This document shows positions 1 to 5,711 of a stretch of DNA of 7,910 nucleotides, in pieces. How positions within the stretch are numbered: position 1 is the stretch's first letter; each line of letters opens with the position of its first letter. The notes beneath the pieces were generated by a model, which was not told the origin of the DNA, did not search any database, and saw only the letters and a program-made list of their open reading frames with translations. The stretch comes from an uncultured bacterium. Lineage in GTDB: Bacteria > Cyanobacteriota > Vampirovibrionia > Gastranaerophilales > Gastranaerophilaceae. The stretch lies in contig CACXAK010000046.1 in NCBI GenBank assembly GCA_902765655.1, forward strand, positions 1 to 7,910. Direction: 5' to 3'. A program made the position numbers and the translations under genes.

Positions 1-991
1 TATAATTTCCGATGAAATTTCTGATGAGAGCGTAGATTTCCACAAACTTCAGCTTGAGAATGAAGACGAAGAACAAGACGGAGAAGATGTATTAAAATCA
101 GTTGAAGCTCCAAAGATTCAGGAAAGTTTGGGATCAGTTAATGCTGATGACAGCGTAAAAATTTATTTAAGACAAATCGGAAAAATTCCGCTTTTAACAA
201 CTGAAGAAGAGCTTGAACTTGCAAAGAAAATTCAGGAAAGCAATGATCGTTTCGCAAAAGATTTGCTTGTTAATGCAAATTTGCGACTTGTTGTAAGCAT
301 CGCAAAAAAATATATTGGCAGAGGGCTGTCTTTTCTTGATTTGATACAGGAAGGAAATGTTGGTTTAATTAAAGCTGCAGGACGTTTTGATTATCGTAAA
401 GGATACAAATTTTCTACTTATGCAACCTGGTGGATTCAGCAGTCAATTACAAGGGCAATTGCTGATAAAGCAAGAATTATCAGACTTCCTATTCATATGA
501 TTGATTCCATAAGTAAAATCCGCAAAGCAACTCTTGATTTGACATCTCAGCTTGGCAGAACCCCAACCAAACAAGAAATTGCGTACAGAATGGGATTATC
601 TGTTCAAAAATTAACCTCAATTATTAAATCGGCTCAATCAACAATAAGTATGGACACTCCCGCAACAGGAGATGAAGAATCTTCAAAAATTGCTGATTTT
701 ATTGTTGACAATTCAACAATTACTCCTGACAGTAAAGTTTCTCAAGATAATTTATTAGAAGATATCAGAACAATTTTGAATCAGTTAAGCCAGAAAGAAA
801 GAGATGTTTTGATTTTGCGCTACGGTCTTGATAATGACGGAACAAAAAAGACCCTTGATGAAATCGGAACTCAATATAATGTATCGAGAGAGCGTATCCG
901 ACAGATTGAAACAAGAGCAATTTCAAAACTTAAAAAACTTTGTAAAAACGAAAAACTTCGTGACGGTTTAGTAAATTATTTTGCGACATAA
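1..991 (+). CDS. rpoD: RNA polymerase principal sigma factor (RpoD/SigA type), 5' end missing
   Basis: This sigma-70 factor directs core RNA polymerase to -10/-35 promoters. The frame is open from base 2 with no stop, so the N-terminus lies outside the window; the TTG at 128 is an internal Leu codon, not the start. The visible part begins with an acidic linker rich in Asp and Glu (2-127), as often precedes region 1.2. Region 1.2 follows (about 146-235, DDSVKIYLRQIGKIPLLT), then region 2 (about 257-520, with NLRLVVSIAKKY, DLIQEGNVGLIKA and FSTYATWWIQQSITRAIADKA), region 3 (about 521-690, LGRTPTKQEIAYRMGLS) and region 4 (about 770-960). The region 4.2 helix-turn-helix, TLDEIGTQYNVSRERIRQIE, is intact at 851-910. 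The complete 1.2-to-4.2 order and the long acidic N-terminal part favour the housekeeping factor over an alternative one, but a group 2 paralogue cannot be excluded without region 1.1. The stop TAA is at 989-991, followed by a hairpin terminator. Confidence 0.93.
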   Translation, partial: IISDEISDESVDFHKLQLENEDEEQDGEDVLKSVEAPKIQESLGSVNADDSVKIYLRQIGKIPLLTTEEELELAKKIQESNDRFAKDLLVNANLRLVVSIAKKYIGRGLSFLDLIQEGNVGLIKAAGRFDYRKGYKFSTYATWWIQQSITRAIADKARIIRLPIHMIDSISKIRKATLDLTSQLGRTPTKQEIAYRMGLSVQKLTSIIKSAQSTISMDTPATGDEESSKIADFIVDNSTITPDSKVSQDNLLEDIRTILNQLSQKERDVLILRYGLDNDGTKKTLDEIGTQYNVSRERIRQIETRAISKLKKLCKNEKLRDGLVNYFAT

Positions 992-1011
992 ATTATTATT
1001 AAAATACAATA

Positions 1012-1039
1012 AAAAAGCGCATCTGATGATGCGCTTTTT
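1012..1039. terminator. Bidirectional intrinsic terminator between rpoD and groEL
   Basis: A perfect 12-bp inverted repeat: 1012-1023 (AAAAAGCGCATC) pairs with 1028-1039 (GATGCGCTTTTT) around a TGAT loop. The GC-containing core is flanked by A and T runs, so a U-tract follows the stem in both directions (TTTTT on plus, TTTTTT on minus). It lies 20 bp after the sigma factor stop and 20 bp after the groEL stop on the other strand, so it probably ends both convergent transcripts. Confidence 0.9.
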
Positions 1040-1059
1040 GTATTTCTAATGCAATTTTA

Positions 1060-2706
1060 TTACATCATGCCTGGCATACCGCCCATTCCTGCAGGCATTG
1101 CGGGAGCAGCAGATTTTTCTTCCGGCAATTCAACAACAGCAGCTTCAGTAGTTAATAACATAGAAGCAACTGATGCAGCGTTCGTCAATGCTGAACGTGT
1201 AACCTTTGCAGGGTCAACAATACCTGCCTGGAACATATCAACATATTTGCTGTTTAATGCATCATAGCCGTATGCGCCTTCTTTTTCAAGAACACAATCA
1301 ACAACAACATCTGCCTTAGCACCGGCATTGCGCGCAATTGCTCTTAAAGGTACATCAAGTGCTGCTGTCAAAATCTTGTATCCGACTTTTTCATCATCTG
1401 ATTCAAATTCGATTGATTCAAGATTTTTAGCAAGTTCCTGCTGAATTCTCAATAATGCAACACCACCGCCGGGAACAATACCTTCTTCGTTAGCAGCTCT
1501 TGTTGCGTTCAGAGCATCTTCGATTCTCAGTTTTCTTTCTTTAAGCTCAACTTCACTTGCTGCTCCAACTTCTATCAATGCAACACCGCCTGACAATTTG
1601 GCTGCACGTTCTTGTAATTTTTCTTTATCGTATTCTGAATCTGAGCTTTCAATTTGTTTTTTGATAATTCTGATTCTGTCAGCAACAGCTTCTTTTGTTT
1701 CTTCACCTACAACAATTGTTGTTTCGTCTTTTGTTACGGTAACTCTTTTTGCTTTACCAAGCATTTGAGTTGTAACATTTTCCAACTTGATACCAAGTTC
1801 ATCAGTGAACATCTGACCGCCTGTTAATACTGCGATATCTTCAAGCATTGCTTTTCTTCTGTCACCGAATCCCGGCGCTTTAACAGCAACTGCTCTTAAA
1901 ACTTTTCTCATAGTATTAACAACCAAAGTTGCCAATGCTTCACCTTCTACATCTTCTGCAATCAATAACAATGATTTACCATCTCTTGCAACCTGTTCCA
2001 ATAACGGAACCAAATCAGCAATTAAATTGATTTTTTTGTTGCAGCAGAATACATAAGCATCTTCCAAAACTGCTTCCATTCTTTCAGGATCTGTTACAAA
2101 ATAAGGTGAAATGTAACCCTTATCAAACTGCATACCTTCAACAACTTTCAAATTAGTTCCGAAAGATTTTGATTCTTCTACGGTAATAACACCGTCGTGA
2201 CCGACTTTTTCCATTGCTTCAGCAATAAGTTCACCGATTTCTTTGTTATTACCTGCAGAAATTGCTGCAACCTGTGCGATTTCTTCTTTTGTGTTTACAG
2301 GTCTTGACATTGCCTTGATTTTTGCTGTTGAATCTTCAACTGCTCTGTCAATACCTCTTTTCATTGACATTGGATTAGCACCTGCAGTCAGGTTTCTCAA
2401 GCCCTCTTTAACAATTGCCTGAGCCAAAACAGAAGCGGTTGTTGTTCCGTCACCTGCAACATCATTTGTCTTTGAACTTACTTCTTTCAACAACTGTGCT
2501 CCTGAGTTTTCCAAAGCATCAGCAAGTTCAATTTCTTTTGCTATAGTAACACCGTCATTAACAATTTGAGGTGCGCCAAATTTTTTAGTCAAAATTACAT
2601 TTCTGCCTTTTGGCCCTAATGTGACTTTTACAGCATCTGCGACTGCATCAATACCTTTAAGAAGCGATTTCCTTGCCTCTTCATCAAAAACTATTTTCTT
2701 TGCCAT
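1060..2706 (-). CDS. groL: Chaperonin GroEL (Hsp60), complete
   Basis: GroEL is the 60-kDa subunit of the cytoplasmic double-ring chaperonin that folds proteins with GroES in an ATP-driven cycle. At 548 residues it has normal length. Seen in sequence: the nucleotide-binding TLGPKGRNV (29-37), GDGTTT (85-90), and the catalytic Asp equivalent (D397 in RIEDALNATRAA). GGGVALL follows at about 413-419. The apical substrate-binding positions known from E. coli are largely kept (Y198, Y202, F203, V233, L236, L258, V262, V263). The C-terminus is the usual Gly/Met tail (GMGGMPGMM). The start at 2704-2706 gives the expected MAKKI N-terminus, with GGAG at 2717-2720, 10 nt upstream. An unusual Cys-Cys pair (221-222) sits where most family members have TDKK or ADKK. 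It is second in the groES-groEL operon, with a 119-bp gap holding a large palindrome. Confidence 0.99.
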   Translation of the reverse strand: MAKKIVFDEEARKSLLKGIDAVADAVKVTLGPKGRNVILTKKFGAPQIVNDGVTIAKEIELADALENSGAQLLKEVSSKTNDVAGDGTTTASVLAQAIVKEGLRNLTAGANPMSMKRGIDRAVEDSTAKIKAMSRPVNTKEEIAQVAAISAGNNKEIGELIAEAMEKVGHDGVITVEESKSFGTNLKVVEGMQFDKGYISPYFVTDPERMEAVLEDAYVFCCNKKINLIADLVPLLEQVARDGKSLLLIAEDVEGEALATLVVNTMRKVLRAVAVKAPGFGDRRKAMLEDIAVLTGGQMFTDELGIKLENVTTQMLGKAKRVTVTKDETTIVVGEETKEAVADRIRIIKKQIESSDSEYDKEKLQERAAKLSGGVALIEVGAASEVELKERKLRIEDALNATRAANEEGIVPGGGVALLRIQQELAKNLESIEFESDDEKVGYKILTAALDVPLRAIARNAGAKADVVVDCVLEKEGAYGYDALNSKYVDMFQAGIVDPAKVTRSALTNAASVASMLLTTEAAVVELPEEKSAAPAMPAGMGGMPGMM

Positions 2707-2730
2707 TTTTATATTTCTCCATTTTTTTTA

Positions 2731-2823
2731 GGCACTAAGATAATAAGGCAGTAAGGCACTAAGTACAGTACAATATATTTCTAAATTTCTCTTAGTGCCC
2801 TGGTATCCCAGTGCCCTAATGCC
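2731..2823 (-). repeat. Octamer-built imperfect palindrome between groES and groEL
   Basis: Two 33-bp arms (2731-2763 and 2791-2823) are separated by a 27-bp AT-rich centre. Each arm is four 8-bp units plus one base. On the plus strand, arm 1 has GGCACTAA (2731), GATAATAA (2739), GGCAGTAA (2747) and GGCACTAA (2755). The complement of arm 2, read from its outer end inward, has GGCATTAG (2816-2823), GGCACTGG (2808-2815), GATACCAG (2800-2807) and GGCACTAA (2792-2799). The inner 9 bp pair perfectly. In the minus-strand (groESL) transcript I count 21 Watson-Crick and 7 G-U pairs out of 33, with 5 mismatches. The element starts 2 nt after the groES stop and ends 10 nt before the groEL Shine-Dalgarno. 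The stem is followed in the mRNA by UAAAAAAAA, not a U-run, so it is not a standard terminator. Function is unknown: mRNA processing, stability or expression balance, or a dispersed repeat. Confidence 0.85.
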
Positions 2824-2825
2824 TT

Positions 2826-3110
2826 CTACTCAATTACTGCCAATGCATCAGATACAGAAAGAATTTTATATTCTGTTCCTTCAACTTTTACATCTGTTCC
2901 TGCATATTTAGCATATAAAATTTTATCGCCAATTTTTACATCCATAGGTTGTCTTTCGCCTTTTTCGTTTGGTTTGCCTAAACCAACAGCAACAACTTCA
3001 CCTTTTTGTGGCTTCTCTTTTGCACTGTCAGGAATGAAAATTCCGCCTGAAGTTTGTTCTGTATCTTCAATAACTTTGATAACAATTCTGTCACCTAATG
3101 GTTTAATCAT
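2826..3110 (-). CDS. groES: Co-chaperonin GroES (Hsp10), complete
   Basis: GroES forms the heptameric lid that caps GroEL and encloses the folding chamber. At 94 residues it has standard length. Seen in sequence: the N-terminal KPLGDRIVIK strand, the mobile loop that contacts GroEL (about 17-31, with TSGGIFIPDSAKEKPQ), and KIGDKILYAKYAGTDVK toward the C-terminus. The wording around GKPNEKGERQPMDVKIGDK resembles cyanobacterial GroES as I remember it. The start at 3108-3110 is fixed by a strong Shine-Dalgarno AAGGAG (3118-3123), 7 nt upstream. The stop codon is TAG (2826-2828), and the large palindrome begins 2 nt beyond it. It is probably the first gene of a groES-groEL transcript, although read-through from the upstream phosphopantetheinyl transferase gene is possible because no hairpin terminator lies between them. 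Confidence 0.99.
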   Translation of the reverse strand: MIKPLGDRIVIKVIEDTEQTSGGIFIPDSAKEKPQKGEVVAVGLGKPNEKGERQPMDVKIGDKILYAKYAGTDVKVEGTEYKILSVSDALAVIE

Positions 3111-3150
3111 GATTTCTCTCCTTTTTTACCTACTACACTTACACTACATT

Positions 3151-3179
3151 TATATAACAGTTTTTAAAAATAATTAAAA
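3151..3179 (-). promoter_or_regulatory. Candidate groESL promoter (extended -10), no CIRCE seen
   Basis: On the minus strand TGTTATATA (3151-3159) reads as an extended -10 element, TG-N-TATATA; a weak -35 TTTTAA lies at 3174-3179 with a 17-bp spacer. The predicted start would be near 3144, leaving a leader of about 35 nt. A tandem hexamer AGTGTA (plus-strand tacact at 3134-3139 and 3140-3145) sits in that early leader and could be an operator or chance. No TTAGCACTC-N9-GAGTGCTAA (CIRCE) and no sigma-32-like CCCCAT box is present in 3111-3210. The assignment is by eye only. Confidence 0.4.
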
Positions 3180-3210
3180 TTTTTAAGGAAAAATTAATTA
3201 TTTAATAATC

Positions 3211-3729
3211 TTATTTTATTTGTATCGGATTAATATTTTTATCAAAAATAATGTCAGAAACAACGCTTAAATAATATTCATTTTTAAAAATAGCAGTATA
3301 AGAATCTTTAACCTCAGTTCCTAATTTATACGATGCCTCTTTTAAAGTCCAAAAAGTATAAAATTTATCTGAATTCTCAAAATTTTGACCATAGTGTTGT
3401 GATAATTTTTCAATATCACGCTCTTTTGCATATTCAATATCTATTCCGCAACTATGTTCATCAAAACACGCAATTACATAATCTTTTGAATGAGAAAGAC
3501 AAAAATTTAAATCAGAATTTTCAAATTCCGGTTTCCCATTTTTATTGACAACAATTGTTGTATCTTCGATTTTATATATTTTTTGAGCAACATTTTTTAT
3601 CAGATATCTGCCGATTGAATATTCCCAAAAACGCTTTTCACTATTGAAATTTTTATCGGCATAATCCTCCAAAAAATCCTTGTCATGCGTATTTTTAAAT
3701 TCATTAATATCAATATAATAAATATTCAT
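3211..3729 (-). CDS. 4'-phosphopantetheinyl transferase, Sfp type, compact
   Basis: Enzymes of this family transfer 4'-phosphopantetheine from CoA to a serine of acyl or peptidyl carrier proteins, turning apo into holo forms. At 172 residues it is shorter than Sfp (about 224). Seen in sequence: NGKPEF (65-70), LSHS (78-81; Sfp-like CoA-binding Ser/His), CGIDIE (94-99, metal ligands D97 and E99) and FWTLKEASYK (126-135, E131 the third acidic ligand, K135). The D97-to-E131 distance is 34 residues against 44 in Sfp, so the usual FFSxxE-containing segment is reduced. C-terminal to KEA only about 40 residues remain. All core residues are present, so I infer an active enzyme. The partner carrier protein is not in the window; it could serve fatty-acid ACP or a secondary-metabolite pathway. 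It starts 8 nt after the ACT gene stop with only a weak AAGAG, suggesting translational coupling. Confidence 0.88.
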   Translation of the reverse strand: MNIYYIDINEFKNTHDKDFLEDYADKNFNSEKRFWEYSIGRYLIKNVAQKIYKIEDTTIVVNKNGKPEFENSDLNFCLSHSKDYVIACFDEHSCGIDIEYAKERDIEKLSQHYGQNFENSDKFYTFWTLKEASYKLGTEVKDSYTAIFKNEYYLSVVSDIIFDKNINPIQIK

Positions 3730-3737
3730 AAAAGCTC

Positions 3738-4013
3738 TTAAATATTGTGCATACTGTCAAAAATTTCTTTTTTCTGAACCCAAACTTCCATTCCCATTTC
3801 TGCACCGGTATTTGTAACGGCCTCTTTAATTTCTTTAAATGAATAAGTAGATTTTTCGATGTCACAAAGCATAAACATTACAAAATGCCCCTGCATAAGC
3901 GTTTGTTTAATATCTTCAATATTTACTTCATATTGAGCAAGAATTGTTGTTACTTTAGCAACAATACCTACTTTATCAATCCCTGAAACGGTTACAAATA
4001 TTTTTGAACTCAT
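3738..4013 (-). CDS. ACT-domain protein, UPF0237 family
   Basis: A 91-residue stand-alone ACT domain. ACT domains fold as beta-alpha-beta-beta-alpha-beta and commonly bind amino acids at subunit interfaces. Seen in sequence: a first strand KIFVTVSG, then the ligand-loop region GIDKVGIVAKVTTILAQYEVNI (about 11-32), strand GHFVMFMLCDI, second helix FKEIKEAVTNTGAEMGM, last strand EVWVQKKEIF, and the ending IFDSMHNI. That ending and the DKVGIVA loop match the UPF0237 proteins I recall, which end in similar IFEAMYNI-like sequence. The molecular role of UPF0237 is not established. The gene follows the amino-acid symporter by 12 bp, and its Shine-Dalgarno AAGGGG (4022-4027) overlaps the symporter's TAA stop. 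The pairing suggests sensing of the transported amino acid, which is inference only. Confidence 0.9.
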   Translation of the reverse strand: MSSKIFVTVSGIDKVGIVAKVTTILAQYEVNIEDIKQTLMQGHFVMFMLCDIEKSTYSFKEIKEAVTNTGAEMGMEVWVQKKEIFDSMHNI

Positions 4014-4025
4014 AATTTAAACCCC

Positions 4026-5531
4026 TTATTTATTAAGCCATCTTGCAATATTGTGAGTTTGACAATATTCTTTAAGATCTTTTTTTACGTCTTTACACAA
4101 AATGTAAAGAACAATAACGTTAGGCACGCACATTGCTATCATCATTGCATCTGTTATATCAATTATTGACTGAACATTCATACATGAACCAATGATAATA
4201 AACAGACAATAAATTAAATTAAATGTTAATACACGTTTTTTACCTTCACCAAGTAAAAATGTCCATGCCTTTTGTCCGTAATATGCCCAGCTTATAAGTG
4301 TCGACATTGCAAATAAAACTGCAATTATTGATAAAATTATTGGGAAAAACGGAATAACAGACTGAAATGCATTTGAAGCAAGCTCTATACCTGAAATTTT
4401 ACCGACGGTTGTATGGTCAAGAACTCCTGAAAACACAATTGCAAAAGAAGTGAATAAACACAAAATACCTGTTAAAAATGTTTCTAACAATGCAACAAAA
4501 CCCTGTGAAACGTGTTCTTTTGTCTGAGCTGTCGCATAAACAATAGCAGCAGCACCGGTTCCTGCTTCATTAGACTGAACAGAACGTCTTAAACCGATAA
4601 TTATAGTCCCGAATACCCCGCCTGCAACTGCTGTCGGATTGAACGCTTCTTTGACAATCAGTGCAATTCCTGCAGGAATATCCATAAAATGGTATCCGAT
4701 TACTATTAAACCGGAAATTATATATAAGGCACACATTGTCGGAGTCAAAATTGTTGTAACCTTGGCTATACTTTTGATACCACCAACAACAACAAGACCG
4801 ATTAAAATAGCGGCAGTCAAACCGATAACCCATGTAAAACCATGGAATATACTGTGTTCTCCGCCTGTTATAAATATAATCTGATGGGCAGTTTGGTTAA
4901 TTTGAATCATATTTCCGCCCGTAATGCCGCCTCCAATACATAAAATAGCAAATATTACAGATAACGGCTGCCCAAGCCAGCGCATATTTTTTCTTGTCAA
5001 ACCGTGAGCAATATAGTGCATCGGACCGCCGGAAATTGAACCGTCAAGGTTGAATCTTCTGTATTTTACAGCAAGAGTTGCTTCAACAAATTTGATAGAC
5101 ATACCTAAAATTGCACCGAAAAATATCCAAAATGCCGCCCCCGGACCGCCGATAGAAATTGATATTGCAACACCCGCAATACTTCCTATCCCGATTGTTC
5201 CGGATAAAGCAGTTGCCAACGCCTGAAAAGAGGAAACTTCCCCTTCACCGGAACCGTCTTTTTTTGGCTTAATAATTATATCAACCGCATGTTTGAACCC
5301 CCATATCGCAATGCCCTTGAAATAAATTGTAAAAAATATCCCTGCAAAAAGTATCCAAAAAATAATTATTGGTACATCATTACCACAAATCTTTACCGGA
5401 TAAAATATAATTTTAGCGATAAAATCGGAAATCGGCGCAATATGTTTATCCATAAATGCATCTATATTCATTGCATTTGCGCTTTGCATTCCGCTAAGCA
5501 GTAACATCAAAAAGGTCAAAAATTTCTTCAT
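4026..5531 (-). CDS. Alanine/glycine:cation symporter (AGCS family) with N-terminal signal-like segment
   Basis: AGCS proteins (TC 2.A.25) import alanine or glycine across the inner membrane with Na+ or H+. At 501 residues it has typical length, with many hydrophobic segments throughout. Seen in sequence: the family signature SFQALATALSGTIGIGSIAG (101-120) followed by a GGPGAAFW stretch (128-135), SGGPMHYIAHG (167-177), GGGITGGNMIQINQ (200-213), LRRSVQSNEAGTGAAA (314-329) and SWAYYGQKAWTFLLG (414-428). Residues 1-20 (MKKFLTFLMLLLSGMQSANA) look like a cleavable signal peptide ending in ANA; a periplasmic N-terminus fits the known AGCS topology. The ion and exact substrate cannot be read from sequence. 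It is the first gene of the operon with the ACT and phosphopantetheinyl transferase genes. Start 5529-5531 has AAAGGA at 5543-5548, 11 nt upstream. Confidence 0.95.
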   Translation of the reverse strand: MKKFLTFLMLLLSGMQSANAMNIDAFMDKHIAPISDFIAKIIFYPVKICGNDVPIIIFWILFAGIFFTIYFKGIAIWGFKHAVDIIIKPKKDGSGEGEVSSFQALATALSGTIGIGSIAGVAISISIGGPGAAFWIFFGAILGMSIKFVEATLAVKYRRFNLDGSISGGPMHYIAHGLTRKNMRWLGQPLSVIFAILCIGGGITGGNMIQINQTAHQIIFITGGEHSIFHGFTWVIGLTAAILIGLVVVGGIKSIAKVTTILTPTMCALYIISGLIVIGYHFMDIPAGIALIVKEAFNPTAVAGGVFGTIIIGLRRSVQSNEAGTGAAAIVYATAQTKEHVSQGFVALLETFLTGILCLFTSFAIVFSGVLDHTTVGKISGIELASNAFQSVIPFFPIILSIIAVLFAMSTLISWAYYGQKAWTFLLGEGKKRVLTFNLIYCLFIIIGSCMNVQSIIDITDAMMIAMCVPNVIVLYILCKDVKKDLKEYCQTHNIARWLNK

Positions 5532-5579
5532 TTAGCCATTTATCCTTTCAGCATTGCAAGGTAAATCCAACCCATACAT
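5532..5579 (-). other. Possible 15-codon leader ORF upstream of the symporter gene
   Basis: On the minus strand an ATG at 5577-5579 opens a frame reading MYGLDLPCNAERING and stops with TAA at 5532-5534, directly abutting the symporter ATG. It would begin about 8 nt after the predicted transcription start and has no Shine-Dalgarno site of its own. A second ATG at 5536-5538 reads only MAK before a TGA that overlaps the symporter start as ATGA. Short frames of this size arise often by chance, so this is a low-confidence candidate for translational coupling or a leader peptide. Confidence 0.2.
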
Positions 5580-5593
5580 ATATAACTGCTAAA

Positions 5594-5602
5594 AGTATAG
5601 CA
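5594..5602 (-). promoter_or_regulatory. Extended -10 promoter of the symporter-ACT-PPTase operon
   Basis: On the minus strand the sequence TGCTATACT matches an extended -10 element (TG-N-TATAAT, hexamer 5 of 6). There is no good -35 at 17 bp; GTTAAA at 5615-5620 is too close (15 bp) and weak, which is usual for extended -10 promoters. The predicted start is near 5587, giving a leader of about 55 nt before the symporter ATG. That is too short for a known large riboswitch. Confidence 0.5.
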
Positions 5603-5647
5603 AAAACATGAAATTTTAACCTAATATAATTTAATTTTTATTTCGGT

Positions 5648-5677
5648 TTGTAACAAGTTTAAGCGCAAAATTATTTT
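5648..5677 (+). promoter_or_regulatory. Weak promoter candidate for the 139-residue protein gene
   Basis: TTGTAA (5648-5653) and TATTTT (5672-5677) are spaced by 18 bp and match the sigma-70 consensus 4 of 6 each. A perfect TATAAT at 5625-5630 is an alternative -10 but has no clear -35. Either would serve the plus-strand gene starting at 5712; the two cannot be told apart by eye. Confidence 0.25.
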
Positions 5678-5711
5678 TCATATGTTTTTAATGTCATAAA
5701 AAGGAGAAGTC

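Noticed and set aside
128..130. TTG as start codon of the sigma factor
   Set aside because: The same frame is open to base 2 and encodes an acidic linker typical of RpoD upstream of region 1.2, and no ribosome site precedes the TTG. The gene is truncated by the window edge.
1049..1267. Plus-strand 72-codon frame
   Set aside because: It is antisense to the conserved C-terminal coding part of groEL, with no ribosome site and no recognisable protein.
2731..2823. CIRCE operator, intrinsic terminator or CRISPR-like array in the groES-groEL gap
   Set aside because: The arms read GGCACTAAG/CTTAGTGCC, not TTAGCACTC/GAGTGCTAA, and CIRCE lies upstream of groES. In the mRNA an A-run rather than a U-run follows the stem. 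The 8-bp units are contiguous with no spacers, so it is not CRISPR.
3181..3210. Terminator after the phosphopantetheinyl transferase gene
   Set aside because: Only a 5-bp all-AT stem (ATTAT/ATAAT) is present, too weak to call as a hairpin terminator.
4570..4884. Open frames on both strands inside the symporter gene
   Set aside because: They are shadows of the AGCS coding sequence, whose family motifs continue unbroken through this stretch.
5532..5600. Glycine or other riboswitch in the symporter leader
   Set aside because: The predicted leader is only about 55 nt and shows no conserved aptamer pattern that I can recognise.
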